Positions 10,844 through 20,790 of a DNA stretch of 64,000 nt are shown here, piece by piece. Position numbers and translations under genes: made by a program. The stretch is from CAWHHZ01 sp963829355 (GTDB taxonomy: Bacteria; Acidobacteriota; Thermoanaerobaculia; Gp7-AA8; JAHWKK01), in NCBI GenBank assembly GCA_963829355.1, contig CAWHHZ010000013.1, positions 62,001 to 126,000 of the forward strand, read 5' to 3'. How positions within the stretch are numbered: position 1 is the stretch's first letter; every line of letters starts with the position of its first letter. The notes beneath the pieces are model-generated. The model saw only the letters and a list, made by a program, of their open reading frames with translations. It did no database searches and was not told where the DNA came from.

Positions 10844-11510
10844 GAACGATGAACGATGAACGATGAACGATGAACGATGAACGATGAACGATGAACAAAT
10901 GCGGAATGACGAATGCTGAATGCTGAAAAGAGGGCCGCTGGTGAGGCCTCGGCTGTCATTCCGATGGAGCGCCTCCGCCGCGACGGAGGAATCCGGCGGT
11001 GGAAGGTGCTCAGAATGGCCCCCCCAGGTTCCTCCCTTCGCTTCGGAATGAGAAGGGATGAACGATGAACGATGAACGATGAACAAATGCGGAATGACGA
11101 ATGCTGAATGCTGAAAAGAGGGCCGCTGGTGAGGCCTCGGCTGTCATTCCGAAGGAGCGCCTCCGCCGCGACGGAGGAATCCGGGCGGCGGAAGGTGCTC
11201 AGAATGGCCCCCCCAAGATTCCTCCCTTCGCTTCGGAATGACAGAAGGGATGAACGATGAACGATGAACGATGAACAAATGCGGAATGACGAATGCTGAA
11301 TGCTGAAAAGAGGGCCGCTGGTGAGGCCTCGGCTGTCATTCCGATGGAGCGCCTCCGCCGCGACGGAGGAATCCGGGCGGTGGAAGGTGCTCAGAATAGC
11401 CCCCCCAAGATTCCTCCCTTCGCTTCGGAATGACAGAAGGATCATCTTTCATCGTTCATCGTTCATCGTTCATCGTTCATCTTTCATCGTTCATCGTTCA
11501 TCGTTCATCG
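10844..11510. repeat. GATGAAC heptamer arrays alternating with family B elements
   Basis: Arrays of the 7-base unit GATGAAC lie at 10844-10896 (about 7.5 units), 11057-11084 (4) and 11249-11276 (4); the reverse orientation is at 11443-11510. Between them is a spacer of about 165 bases, present three times and almost identical: a GAATGCT-like stretch, then a family B element bounded by TGTCATTCC and GGAATGA (10954-11051, 11142-11243, 11334-11435). The second and third units are each 192 bases. The region fills the space between gyrB and recF; no gene is seen. Confidence 0.85.
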
Positions 11511-12606
11511 TCGCCTCCCTCACTCCTCCCGCTTCCAGCGTAATCCTCAGGTGGGGGCCGACGTCGATGGTGTCGAAAATGGTCGATTTCGCGGAGGTGG
11601 TGAAAATCTGGGTTCTTCCGCGCAGGTAGGCGAGGAGTCGCTCGATGATGCCGAGATCGAGCTCGGCATCGACATCGTCGAGGAGGAACAGCGGCGGGCG
11701 GCCCCAGTGCTCCTCGAAGAGCTCGATCTTTGCGAACTTCAGAAACAGCACCGTCATCTTTGTTTCGCCGCTGGAGAGTACCTCCGATGCGATCCGACCC
11801 TCTCGTCTCAGATCGAGATCATCGCGGTGCGGTCCGAACGTCGTGTACCCCAGCCGGATATGCCGGTCGCGCTCGTCAGCAAACAGATCGTCGAGCGGCT
11901 GCCCGGACCGGTCGAACCCGCTCGGCCGGTAGTGGATCGTCAAATCGTTGACGTGATAGCGGTGCTTTCCGACGATCCGCGCGTGAGCTTCGGCCAGTCT
12001 TGAGGCGTAGTCCGCTCGTTCCTTCACGATCACGGATGCCGCCTCGGCGAGCTCTCGATCCCATGGATCGAGCATAGCCGGGCGCGACTGGCCCTCCCTG
12101 ATCGACTGCAGCAGAGCATTTCTCTGTTTCAGGACCCGCTGATATCGACCGAGCGACTCGAGATAACCGGGCCGGATATTGACGATGCCGCGGTCGAGAA
12201 ATCTGCGACGCTCATCCGGCCCTCCCCGCACGATCTCGAGCTGCGCCGAGGAGTAGGCGATGACCGGAAGCTGCCGGACGTACTCGGAAACGCTGACGGG
12301 TTCTTCCTGGATCCGGATCTCCCGCCGCCGGGCGCCTCCCGATTCGACTCCGATCGACATCACGCCCTCGATTCCCGCTTCGCGCCTCACGGCCGTGACG
12401 TAGAGCGTGTCCGCCTCGAAGCGGAAGAGGCTCTGCGTGCGATGAGTCCGGAACGATTTGGTGGTCGCCAGGAAGTACACCGCTTCGAGAAGATTCGTCT
12501 TTCCCTGACCATTTTCCCCCACGATGACGTTGAGCCCGTCGTGGAACTCGAACGGCACCTGCTGGAGGTTGCGGAAGTTTCTGGCTGTGAGGGAAACGAG
12601 AATCAT
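11491..12606 (-). CDS. recF: DNA replication and repair protein RecF
   Basis: RecF is an SMC-like ATPase that helps load RecA at gaps through RecOR. It has 371 residues, normal length. The Walker A motif GENGQGKT is at residues 30-37, the ABC signature is LSSGE, and Walker B is LFLLDDVDAELD. The gene order dnaA-dnaN-recF-gyrB-gyrA is the classical origin order. Its last five residues (MNDER) and stop codon are made of the GATGAAC heptamer array, so the array has replaced the native end or sits exactly on it. A family A element separates it from dnaN. No clear ribosome-binding site is seen. Confidence 0.95.
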   Translation of the reverse strand: MILVSLTARNFRNLQQVPFEFHDGLNVIVGENGQGKTNLLEAVYFLATTKSFRTHRTQSLFRFEADTLYVTAVRREAGIEGVMSIGVESGGARRREIRIQEEPVSVSEYVRQLPVIAYSSAQLEIVRGGPDERRRFLDRGIVNIRPGYLESLGRYQRVLKQRNALLQSIREGQSRPAMLDPWDRELAEAASVIVKERADYASRLAEAHARIVGKHRYHVNDLTIHYRPSGFDRSGQPLDDLFADERDRHIRLGYTTFGPHRDDLDLRREGRIASEVLSSGETKMTVLFLKFAKIELFEEHWGRPPLFLLDDVDAELDLGIIERLLAYLRGRTQIFTTSAKSTIFDTIDVGPHLRITLEAGGVREATMNDER

Positions 12607-12641
12607 GAGCTGGGCTCGACTGAGGTCAGACGGACAAAATT

Positions 12642-12770
12642 GTCATCCTGAGCCGCCGGAGCGCAGCGAAGGACGGTAGAAGGTCGCGTGCAGTCATACT
12701 CACCCTTGGTCCCGTCGGCAATTCACTTCGAGTCATTCCTGACGCGATCCTTCGCTTCGCTCAGGATGAC
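12642..12770. repeat. Family A inverted-repeat element (dnaN-recF)
   Basis: The left end is GTCATCCTGAGC and the right end CGCTTCGCTCAGGATGAC, with the shared centre GTCATACTC...CAATTCAC, as at 37656-37765. It lies between recF and dnaN on their shared strand. Confidence 0.75.
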
Positions 12771-12804
12771 AACCCTCTCCACCGCACCAGTTCCCGATTC
12801 TTCC

Positions 12805-13926
12805 TCAGATGCGCATCGGCATCACGACGTACAGGTAGTCGTACGGCAGCGAATCCTTTGCCAGCGGTTTTCCGATGCACTGGCTCCCTTCATCCTTGAG
12901 CTCGAGAGAGACGCTGTCGACGTCGATCGCGTTGAGGAAGTCGCTGATGTAGCCGGCATTCAGGCCGATGAAGAACGACTCGCCCGAGTAGTCGATCGGA
13001 ACGGTTTCCCGCGCGTCGCCGAGATCGGCATTCGTCGACGATACGATCAGCTTCCCCGGCTCAAAGTCGAAACGGATCGCCTTCGTCCGCTCGTTCGCGA
13101 GGAGTGAGACGCGTTTGATCGTCGCGGAGAGACGCTGACGGTCGATGACGATCGTCTTGTCGTTGTCGCGGGAGATCACGTCCATGTAGTTCGGGAAGTT
13201 GACGTCGATCATCCGCCCCAGCATGCGTCGGGGACCCGCTTCGAAGAAGAGGTGGTTCTCGGAGATGCCGAAACGGACGCGGGCGCCGTCAGCCGAATCG
13301 AGACGTGCAAGCTCCTGAAGAGCCTTCCGCGGAATCAGCATCGAGACCGGATTGTCGGCGTCCGCTTCCAGACCCTCCTGGGGGAAGGTGACGAGCGCCA
13401 TGCGATGCCCGTCGGTCGCGACCATCTCGAGCCTGTCGTCCACGACCTTCAGCAGAGCGCCGTTCAACTGGAAACGCGTCTCCTCGTGCGTGATCGCGAA
13501 GATGACCTTTTCGATCATCGTCTTCAGATCGTCGAGATCGACCTCGTAGCCGCCGGACACGTCCACTTCCGGGAGCGACGGGAAATCGTCGGCCGGAAGT
13601 CCGAGCAGCTTGAACCTGGCATTTCCCGATTCAATCCGCAACGACTCGTTCTCTTCCAGCGTGAGCCGTACTTCGTCATCGCTGAGGGACCGGACGATGT
13701 CGAACAGCCTGCGGGCTTCGACGGTGACCGCGCCTTCGGACTTCACTGTTGCGGCACACGAGGCCTGGATCGTCACGTCGAGATCCGTCGCGGCGATTTC
13801 CAGACGGTCGCCCGACGCCTTCAGCAGGACGTTCGAAAGGATGGGGATGGTCGATCGTTTTTCGACGACTCCCTGGCAAAGTTGAAGCTCTTTCTGTAGA
13901 TCCGCTCTCGGAACGGTGAGTTCCAT
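12805..13926 (-). CDS. dnaN: DNA polymerase III sliding clamp (beta)
   Basis: This is the ring-shaped processivity factor of the replicative polymerase. It has 373 residues in three similar domains. It starts MELTVPRADLQKELQLCQGV, has the family motif TDLDVTI in domain 1 and VATDGHRMAL in domain 2, and ends with the canonical YLYVVMPMRI. GAGG lies about 8 bases before ATG 13926. The 258-base space up to dnaA holds DnaA-box-like repeats, so expression may be linked to DnaA. It is downstream of dnaA on the same strand. Confidence 0.97.
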   Translation of the reverse strand: MELTVPRADLQKELQLCQGVVEKRSTIPILSNVLLKASGDRLEIAATDLDVTIQASCAATVKSEGAVTVEARRLFDIVRSLSDDEVRLTLEENESLRIESGNARFKLLGLPADDFPSLPEVDVSGGYEVDLDDLKTMIEKVIFAITHEETRFQLNGALLKVVDDRLEMVATDGHRMALVTFPQEGLEADADNPVSMLIPRKALQELARLDSADGARVRFGISENHLFFEAGPRRMLGRMIDVNFPNYMDVISRDNDKTIVIDRQRLSATIKRVSLLANERTKAIRFDFEPGKLIVSSTNADLGDARETVPIDYSGESFFIGLNAGYISDFLNAIDVDSVSLELKDEGSQCIGKPLAKDSLPYDYLYVVMPMRI

Positions 13927-13978
13927 TACAAATCCTCTACCTAATCTCTCTCTATTTAGTAGGAGTAGTAGCAGTTGC

Positions 13979-14170
13979 TGTGGATATCTGCCAGCAGACT
14001 GCGCAAGTGCCTGATGAGTATAGCAGTGACTGCGTTGGAATCCTGTTGGGAAGCCTGCGGAAAAGCCGCGTGGTTCCAGCGACCTTTTCCACAGGCTCGG
14101 TCGCGCTGATCAGAATGAGCCGTTTTTTCCGCAGGTGGTCCGCAGCGAATCCGCGTGTCCCTGCGGAAAA
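13979..14170. promoter_or_regulatory. DnaA-box-like repeats between dnaA and dnaN
   Basis: Four copies of an 11-base motif CCTG(C/T)GGAAAA are present: 14054-14064, 14085-14095 (reverse), 14125-14135 (reverse) and 14160-14170. The copy at 14085 contains TTTTCCACA, the same 9-mer found upstream of dnaA. TGTGGATAT at 13979-13987 is one base from the E. coli DnaA box in reverse. The set could be a second half of a bipartite origin or a DnaA-controlled dnaN promoter. Confidence 0.55.
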
Positions 14171-14184
14171 CCTCGCAACATTCA

Positions 14185-15513
<1,329 letters not shown>

Positions 15514-15769
15514 CAGCTAAGTGTTGGTATTCCACAACTTTTCCACAATTGTGGAAAACAATGAGGGGAGAAGGGTCGGTGAGAATAGCACAGCGCCGGA
15601 GGGTCCGCAACCAGCATATGGGGGAGAAAAAATGTATTCTGTCGAAGCCGGGCAGAATTTTAGGCTGGAATAGCTGAGAACTGCAAGGGCGTTTCTGGCC
15701 CGTGGACGAAGTCGTCTCTCTGGGGCGGCGTGTCGATATACGTTTGATAAATCGAGTTAGGACAATAAG
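15514..15769. other. Probable replication origin (oriC), dnaA-rpmH intergenic
   Basis: This 256-base space between divergent dnaA and rpmH is the usual origin site. A perfect 20-base palindrome at 15539-15558 consists of two inverted TTTTCCACA sites, each one base from the DnaA box TTATCCACA; TATTCCACA at 15528-15536 is a weaker third. Gene direction flips here: gyr, recF, dnaN and dnaA run left and rpmH to topA run right, both as leading strand. There are AT-rich patches near 15650 and 15735-15770. No clear 13-mers are seen. Confidence 0.7.
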
Positions 15770-15904
15770 ATGAAGAGGACTTTTCAGCCAAACAACCGGC
15801 GCCGGAGCAAAAAGCACGGTTTCCGTGTCCGTATGAGCACCAAAGCAGGACGCGCCGTCATCAACGCTCGTCGCCGCAAGGGCCGCAAGCGCCTGTCCGC
15901 CTGA
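15770..15904 (+). CDS. rpmH: 50S ribosomal protein L34
   Basis: This is a small basic protein of the large ribosomal subunit. It has 44 residues, starts MKRTFQPNNRRRSKKHGFRV and ends RKGRKRLSA, which is the full family length and pattern. AGGA lies 8 bases before the ATG. It is first in the conserved order rpmH-rnpA-yidD-yidC-jag, and rnpA follows after 32 bases. Confidence 0.97.
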   Translation: MKRTFQPNNRRRSKKHGFRVRMSTKAGRAVINARRRKGRKRLSA

Positions 15905-15936
15905 CCGCGGAAGGAAGCCGAGCTGCGGCGTCCGAC

Positions 15937-16344
15937 ATGACTGCCGCGAATCGAGAATCCGCATCCCTCTCCAGGGAAGATCGGATTCGTAAACGTCGCG
16001 AATATCTCGAAACGTACCGGACCGGGAGGAAGACCTTCGGCCGGTACGTCGTCGTTTTCGGGAAGCCGAACGGCGGAAGGGGTCCGAGGTTGGGGATCAC
16101 CGCTACCAGAAAAGTCGGAAAAGCGAACCAGCGAAATCTTCGAAAGCGCTGGACCCGGGAGATCTTCAGACAGAACCGTGAAGAAGCCGGACTCCGTGCG
16201 CTGCCCGTCGATCTGGTCGTCAACATCCGGCCCGAAGCTGCCGCAGCAGACTTCGCGAGTTTCCGCACTGACCTTCTCCGCACGCTCGAACGCGCTGCGC
16301 GGGAGGCAAAACGTGGAGAGAGAGGGGCGGGAACTGGACGATGA
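15937..16344 (+). CDS. rnpA: Ribonuclease P protein component
   Basis: This is the protein subunit of RNase P, which supports the RNA subunit in cutting the 5' leader of pre-tRNA. It has 135 residues. The family signature with clustered basic residues is visible as KANQRNLRKRWTREIFR, after the strand RLGITATRKVG. The N-terminus is longer than usual by about 15 residues, so the true start could be internal. It overlaps the next gene by 4 bases (ATGA-type junction). The RNase P RNA gene is not in this window. Confidence 0.93.
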   Translation: MTAANRESASLSREDRIRKRREYLETYRTGRKTFGRYVVVFGKPNGGRGPRLGITATRKVGKANQRNLRKRWTREIFRQNREEAGLRALPVDLVVNIRPEAAAADFASFRTDLLRTLERAAREAKRGERGAGTGR

Positions 16345-16553
16345 TGCGGAGAATCGTGATCGTGCTTCTGCGCGGATACAAGCGATTCCTGTCCCCACTG
16401 CTCCCGCCGATGTGCCGATTTGAACCGACCTGTTCCGTATATGCGAGCGAAGCGGTGAGCCGGTACGGTGTCGTTCGTGGCGGCTGGCTCGCCACACGAC
16501 GACTCCTCCGCTGTCATCCCTTCCATCCCGGCGGGTGGGATCCCGTCCCCTAG
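16341..16553 (+). CDS. yidD: Membrane protein insertion efficiency factor YidD
   Basis: A 70-residue protein thought to help YidC-dependent membrane insertion. The family pattern is complete: LLRGYKRFLSPLLPP, then CRFEPTCSVYASEAVSRYG, and WLATRRLLRCHPFHPGGWDP. It has an N-terminal amphipathic or membrane-associated helix. It overlaps rnpA by 4 bases and is 3 bases from yidC, so translation is coupled. Confidence 0.95.
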   Translation: MMRRIVIVLLRGYKRFLSPLLPPMCRFEPTCSVYASEAVSRYGVVRGGWLATRRLLRCHPFHPGGWDPVP

Positions 16554-16556
16554 ATT

Positions 16557-18242
16557 ATGGAAAAAAGACTATTCATAGCCATCCTCATCTCGATCGGGTT
16601 TCTCTGGGCCTGGGGCATGGTGGCCCCGAAGCTCTTTCCTGAGCTCGCAAAGAAGAAGCCCGCCGAGAGCTCGACCGAAACAGTCGAAACCACCAGCACC
16701 GCTGGTGACCCCGACGGCGACACGGTGGAAGATGCGCAGGCAACGGAGCCGGTGATCGAGGATCGCGCGCAGCCGGAACCTGCCCGCGCCACCGGCAGCG
16801 TCACCCCAATCCGAGCCTCCCGGGAGGAGACCGTCGTGGTCGAGAATGATCACGTTCGCGCTTCCTTCTCGAATCGAGGCGCAGTACTGAGATCTCTGCA
16901 CCTGAAAGGGTACGCCGGCGAGGCGAGCGACGGGAAGGTCGAGCTGATTCGAGAACGCCCGGAGGATCTGCCTTATCCCTTCGCCATTCGCAGCGGCAGC
17001 AACTCTTTCAACGACTTCGCTTCCAACTCGCTCTATGAGGTCAACCGCTCGCAGGGCGCCGCGGGCGAAACGATACGCTTCACGGCGCGGGATGAGGCGG
17101 GCCGTGCAGTTACGAAGAGCTTCGTATTTAACAAGGAAGAGGCGTTCGGCTACGAGATCACGACAGAGGGGCTGAATGAACCGTATCGGATGGTGATCGG
17201 CCCCGGCATTGGGCGTACCGGCGCCGTCATGGATGACCGGTTCGCCATGAGCGGCAACGTCGTCGTGGAAGCTGATGGCGACTACGAGATGATCAAGCGG
17301 AAGAAGGTCGACTCATTCATGACGATCGACCAGCCGAAGTTCATCGGTCTGTCCGATCACTACTTCGTCACCGCACTCCTGCCGGAGCGCAGCGGCGCGG
17401 CGACAGTACGCCCCGTGGAGATCGCCACCGGCAAAGAAGGAGAGGCCGCGATCAAAGAGCTCTACGTCGGGGTCAATGCGGTCGATGGAGAGGTGTCGGG
17501 TCGAGCCTTCTTCGGACCGAAGGAGGCGAAGGTACTGGAGCGGTACGGGCTGAGCGAGACGCTGCAGATCGGGATCTTCGGCGTGATCGCAAAGTTCCTC
17601 CTCAAGGCACTGGTCTGGATCAACTCGTTCACGCACAATTTTGGCTGGTCCATCGTCCTGCTCACCATCATGATCAAGCTGGTTCTCTATCCGCTGCAGC
17701 ACAAGAGCATCGTCTCGATGAAGCGGATGCAGAAGGTGCAGCCGAAAATGAATGCCATCCGGGACAAGTACCGGAAGGCAAAGACAGACCCGCAACAGAA
17801 GCAGAAGATGAACATGGACATGATGGAGCTGTACAAGCGGGAGGGGATCAACCCGATGAGCGGGTGTCTCCCGATCCTGCTTCAGCTCCCGATTCTATGG
17901 GCCTTCTACACGCTTCTTTCGCACGCAATCGAGCTCCGCGGAGAGCCCTGGATTCTCTGGATCACGGACCTCTCGGCGAAAGATCCGTACTACATCACAC
18001 CGATTCTGATGACCATCACGATGTTCGTCCAGCAATACATCACCCCCACGGCGGCCGATCCGATGCAACGAAAGATCTTTTTGGCGATGCCGATCGTGTT
18101 CGGCTGGATCTTCAAGGAGTTTCCTTCCGGGCTGGTGCTCTACTGGCTGGTGCAGAATCTCCTGACGATCACCCAGCAGAGTCTGATGAACAAGTGGTGG
18201 AAAGAGCATCCGGAGTCTCTGGAAAGGGGAACGGCTACATGA
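16557..18242 (+). CDS. yidC: Membrane protein insertase YidC
   Basis: This is the Oxa1-family insertase of the inner membrane, acting alone or with Sec. It has 561 residues. There is an N-terminal transmembrane helix (LFIAILISIGFLWAWGMVA), an acidic linker, the large periplasmic beta domain of Gram-negative YidC (about residues 80-335), then the five-helix core with NFGWSIVLLTIMIK, a basic cytoplasmic loop, and GCLPILLQLPILWAFYTLL. The C-terminal WWKEHPE tail is short. The presence of the P1 domain indicates a diderm cell. Its stop overlaps the jag start (ATGA). Confidence 0.96.
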   Translation: MEKRLFIAILISIGFLWAWGMVAPKLFPELAKKKPAESSTETVETTSTAGDPDGDTVEDAQATEPVIEDRAQPEPARATGSVTPIRASREETVVVENDHVRASFSNRGAVLRSLHLKGYAGEASDGKVELIRERPEDLPYPFAIRSGSNSFNDFASNSLYEVNRSQGAAGETIRFTARDEAGRAVTKSFVFNKEEAFGYEITTEGLNEPYRMVIGPGIGRTGAVMDDRFAMSGNVVVEADGDYEMIKRKKVDSFMTIDQPKFIGLSDHYFVTALLPERSGAATVRPVEIATGKEGEAAIKELYVGVNAVDGEVSGRAFFGPKEAKVLERYGLSETLQIGIFGVIAKFLLKALVWINSFTHNFGWSIVLLTIMIKLVLYPLQHKSIVSMKRMQKVQPKMNAIRDKYRKAKTDPQQKQKMNMDMMELYKREGINPMSGCLPILLQLPILWAFYTLLSHAIELRGEPWILWITDLSAKDPYYITPILMTITMFVQQYITPTAADPMQRKIFLAMPIVFGWIFKEFPSGLVLYWLVQNLLTITQQSLMNKWWKEHPESLERGTAT

Positions 18243-19393
18243 GTTCAAAGAGGTTCGAAGGAAAGAATCTCGAGGAGGCGATCGACAGTGCGGCAAAGGC
18301 TTTTGGTGTCGAGAGTTTCAGAGTTTCGTACCACGTGGTCCTCGAGAAGCGCGGCTTTCTCGGGGGAACCAAGCGCGTCGTGATCGAGGCGGAGGTCTCG
18401 GGAGCGGCTGACAGAAAGCAGAGTGGCGATCGTGCCGCGAAGCCGGAACGTCCTGCGAAGAGTGAACGATCGGATGCGCGGCCCGAGAAGGGCGACCGTC
18501 CGAAGAAGGCAGAGCGTCCCGAGTCGGCGCAGGAGAGCGGATCTCGTCCGAAGAAGCAGGAGGGTAAGCCGCGCCGACAGCGCCCGGACCGGCCGAAGCC
18601 GGGGCGATCCAAGGAGAGAACGAGCGAGGCTCCCCAGTTCGTCTACGATGACGAACCCGTGAAGGACACGGTCGAGCAGCCCGACGACAAGCCCGGTTCT
18701 CCGAAGTCCGACAAGGGACCGGACGAGCAGGAACATGGCTCGCGACCGAGCCGCCGGCGAGGCCGGCGCGGACGCGGAGGCCGAGGTCGCGGGCGGGGCC
18801 GGGAGGGTGAGCGGCAGAACGACACCGACACCTCGGAGGTCTCAGCGACATCGGATCAGGAATCGGTCACCCCGGCCGCGGAGCCTCGGGAGCCGGTCGA
18901 GATCCCGGATCAAGGGGAGCAGTCCGAGGAAGCCGCTCGTGTGGTGAGCTGGTGCGAGGAGATTTTCAAGGCCTCGGGACTCGAGCTCGTGGCCCGCACA
19001 GCAGACACGGAAGAGGAGATCTCCGTCGAGCTCTTTGGCCGAGACGTCGAACTGCTGATTGAGTCTTCGGATTATCTCGACTCTCTTCAGGTGCTCGCGA
19101 ACAAAGCGTTCACGGGCCGCACCATCGAACGTCCCATCGAATTCGATGCGGGCGGTTTCAAGCGTCGTCGTGAAGAAGATCTTGCACAGCGGGCCCGCGA
19201 GACGGCGGATCGTGTGCGCGACGAGGGGCGCGAGCGGACGATGCGTGCCATGAGTCCGATCGAGCGGCGGATCGTGCATCTCGCGCTCGAGGATGACCGG
19301 AGCGTGACGACCGAGTCGCGGGGTCGTGGTTTCCACAAGCGGGTAGTGATTCAGCCCGCTGGCGAGGAGCGCGCAGTCGCAGAGGAGTCGTGA
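18239..19393 (+). CDS. jag: Jag/KhpB-type RNA-binding protein
   Basis: An RNA-binding protein of the Jag (KhpB) family. It has 384 residues from ATG 18239. The N-terminal Jag domain covers about residues 1-55 (FEGKNLEEAIDSAAKAFGVE). It is followed by an unusually long low-complexity linker of about 170 residues rich in Arg, Lys, Glu, Pro and Gly, including an RGRRGRGGRGRGRGR run. Then come a KH-like domain (SWCEEIFKASGLELVART) and an R3H domain (MSPIERRIVHLALEDD). The RG-rich linker is itself of a type that binds RNA. Translation overlaps yidC upstream and mnmE downstream. Confidence 0.93.
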   Translation: MSSKRFEGKNLEEAIDSAAKAFGVESFRVSYHVVLEKRGFLGGTKRVVIEAEVSGAADRKQSGDRAAKPERPAKSERSDARPEKGDRPKKAERPESAQESGSRPKKQEGKPRRQRPDRPKPGRSKERTSEAPQFVYDDEPVKDTVEQPDDKPGSPKSDKGPDEQEHGSRPSRRRGRRGRGGRGRGRGREGERQNDTDTSEVSATSDQESVTPAAEPREPVEIPDQGEQSEEAARVVSWCEEIFKASGLELVARTADTEEEISVELFGRDVELLIESSDYLDSLQVLANKAFTGRTIERPIEFDAGGFKRRREEDLAQRARETADRVRDEGRERTMRAMSPIERRIVHLALEDDRSVTTESRGRGFHKRVVIQPAGEERAVAEES

Positions 19394-20718
19394 CCCGGGA
19401 CGAGCACGATACGATCGTCGCGCCTGCCACCCCCGTGGGCCGCAGTGCGCTGGCGGTCGTTCGTATCGACGGTCCCGCCGCCCGCACGACTCTGGCGGGC
19501 ATCACGGGCATCGACGACTGGCAGCCACGGCGGGCGACGCTGGTTGCGTTGCGAGATGGAAAAGGGGCGATCGACGAGTCGGTCGCTCTTTTTTTTGAGG
19601 GGCCTCATAGCTTCACGGGAAACGATCTGGCCGAGCTTAGCCTTCACGGGAGTCCGGTCGTGGTGCAACGTGTGCTCGATGAGGTCATGCGTCGAGGTGC
19701 ACGGATGGCCGAGCCGGGAGAGTTCAGTGAGCGTGCGGTCCTGAACGGGAAGATCGATCTGGTCCAGGCGGAGGCGATCGCAGACCTGATCCATGCCAGG
19801 ACCGATCTCCAGGCCCGGGTGTCACTGTCAAATCTGAAGGGTCAGTTGAGTGAACGCGCGGAGAAGATTCGCGCCGCTCTCCTCGACGTGATCTCCAGTC
19901 TGGAGGCAGCTCTCGACTTCGCCGACGAGGGGTACGAGTTCGTCTCCCGCAGCGAGGCGCTCGGTACCGTAAACGACGCGATTAGTCTCGCCGCGGCCCT
20001 TCTGGATACGGCAGCGCGGGGGATCGCGTCGAACGAAGGCTTGACCGCCGTCCTTCTCGGCAAGCCGAACGCCGGCAAGTCGACTCTTCTCAACGCGCTC
20101 TGCGGGAGCGAGCGAGCCATCGTCACCTCGGTCGCGGGCACGACGCGCGACCTTCTTCGTGAGACGATCGAGATTGGGAAACTTCCTGTCACGATCATCG
20201 ACACCGCCGGTTTGCGGGAGACCTCCGAGGAAGTGGAGGAGATCGGAATCAGGCGGACGCGCGAGGCTGCATCGGCCGCCGACATTGTTCTCTACCTGGT
20301 CGACGCGGCGCAGGGGATGACTCCGGAGGACGGGGCGGAGCTGCGGTCGCTGCCGCACGCGCTGGTGCTCTGGACGAAGCGAGACCTGGGATCAGCCCCG
20401 GAGGACGCCCTCGCGGTGTCCGCTCAGTCGGGAGAGGGGATGGCAGAACTGCTCGAGGTTCTCGATCGACTGGTGGAGGAGCGGTGGACGGTGCCAGAGG
20501 GGCGTTCAGCTCTGGTGAACCAGAGACAGCGAGATGCGATGGCGCGGTGTCATGATTCGCTGCAGCTCTCCGCCGCGGCGCTCGGGAGCGAGGCGACCGA
20601 AGAGGTGATCCTGGTCGACCTGTATGCGGCTGCGCGGGCGGTTGGCGAGCTGACGGGAGCGATTACAAACGACGAGATCGTCGAGGCAATCTTCAGCCGG
20701 TTCTGTATCGGGAAGTGA
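19390..20718 (+). CDS. mnmE: tRNA modification GTPase MnmE
   Basis: With MnmG it places the aminomethyl-type modification on U34 of certain tRNAs. It has 442 residues from GTG 19390, with AGAGGAG just upstream. It has an N-terminal folate-binding domain and a central G domain with G1 GKPNAGKST at 224-232 and the DTAGLRE switch. It ends with the essential FCIGK, whose Cys is conserved. The start overlaps the jag stop. parS sites begin at the base after its stop codon. Confidence 0.96.
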   Translation: MTRDEHDTIVAPATPVGRSALAVVRIDGPAARTTLAGITGIDDWQPRRATLVALRDGKGAIDESVALFFEGPHSFTGNDLAELSLHGSPVVVQRVLDEVMRRGARMAEPGEFSERAVLNGKIDLVQAEAIADLIHARTDLQARVSLSNLKGQLSERAEKIRAALLDVISSLEAALDFADEGYEFVSRSEALGTVNDAISLAAALLDTAARGIASNEGLTAVLLGKPNAGKSTLLNALCGSERAIVTSVAGTTRDLLRETIEIGKLPVTIIDTAGLRETSEEVEEIGIRRTREAASAADIVLYLVDAAQGMTPEDGAELRSLPHALVLWTKRDLGSAPEDALAVSAQSGEGMAELLEVLDRLVEERWTVPEGRSALVNQRQRDAMARCHDSLQLSAAALGSEATEEVILVDLYAAARAVGELTGAITNDEIVEAIFSRFCIGK

Positions 20719-20790
20719 TGTTTCACGTGGAACGTAGATAGCGGGGTGTTTCACGTGGAACATGTCCCGGAATCCGTTCCACGTGAAACA
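20719..20790. promoter_or_regulatory. parS: Three parS centromere sites
   Basis: These are binding sites for ParB. The 16-mer TGTTTCACGTGGAACA is exact at 20747-20762 (the reverse of the canonical TGTTCCACGTGAAACA). Copies with one change lie at 20719-20734 and, in the other orientation, at 20775-20790. All three are between mnmE and mnmG, about 5.2 kb from the presumed oriC and 2.7 kb before parA. Confidence 0.93.

Noticed and set aside
10675..11445. A 256-codon open frame on the minus strand across the repeat arrays
   Set aside because: The frame is open only because the 7-base unit keeps a 21-base period without stops; the product is a repeat of FIVHRSS and there is no start signal.
10844..11510. 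Possible CRISPR array
   Set aside because: The repeat unit is 7 bases without spacers, and the 165-base stretches between arrays are copies of each other. No cas gene is near.
17864..18238. Upstream extension of jag into yidC
   Set aside because: The extra residues are yidC read in another frame; ATG 18239 gives the family N-terminus.
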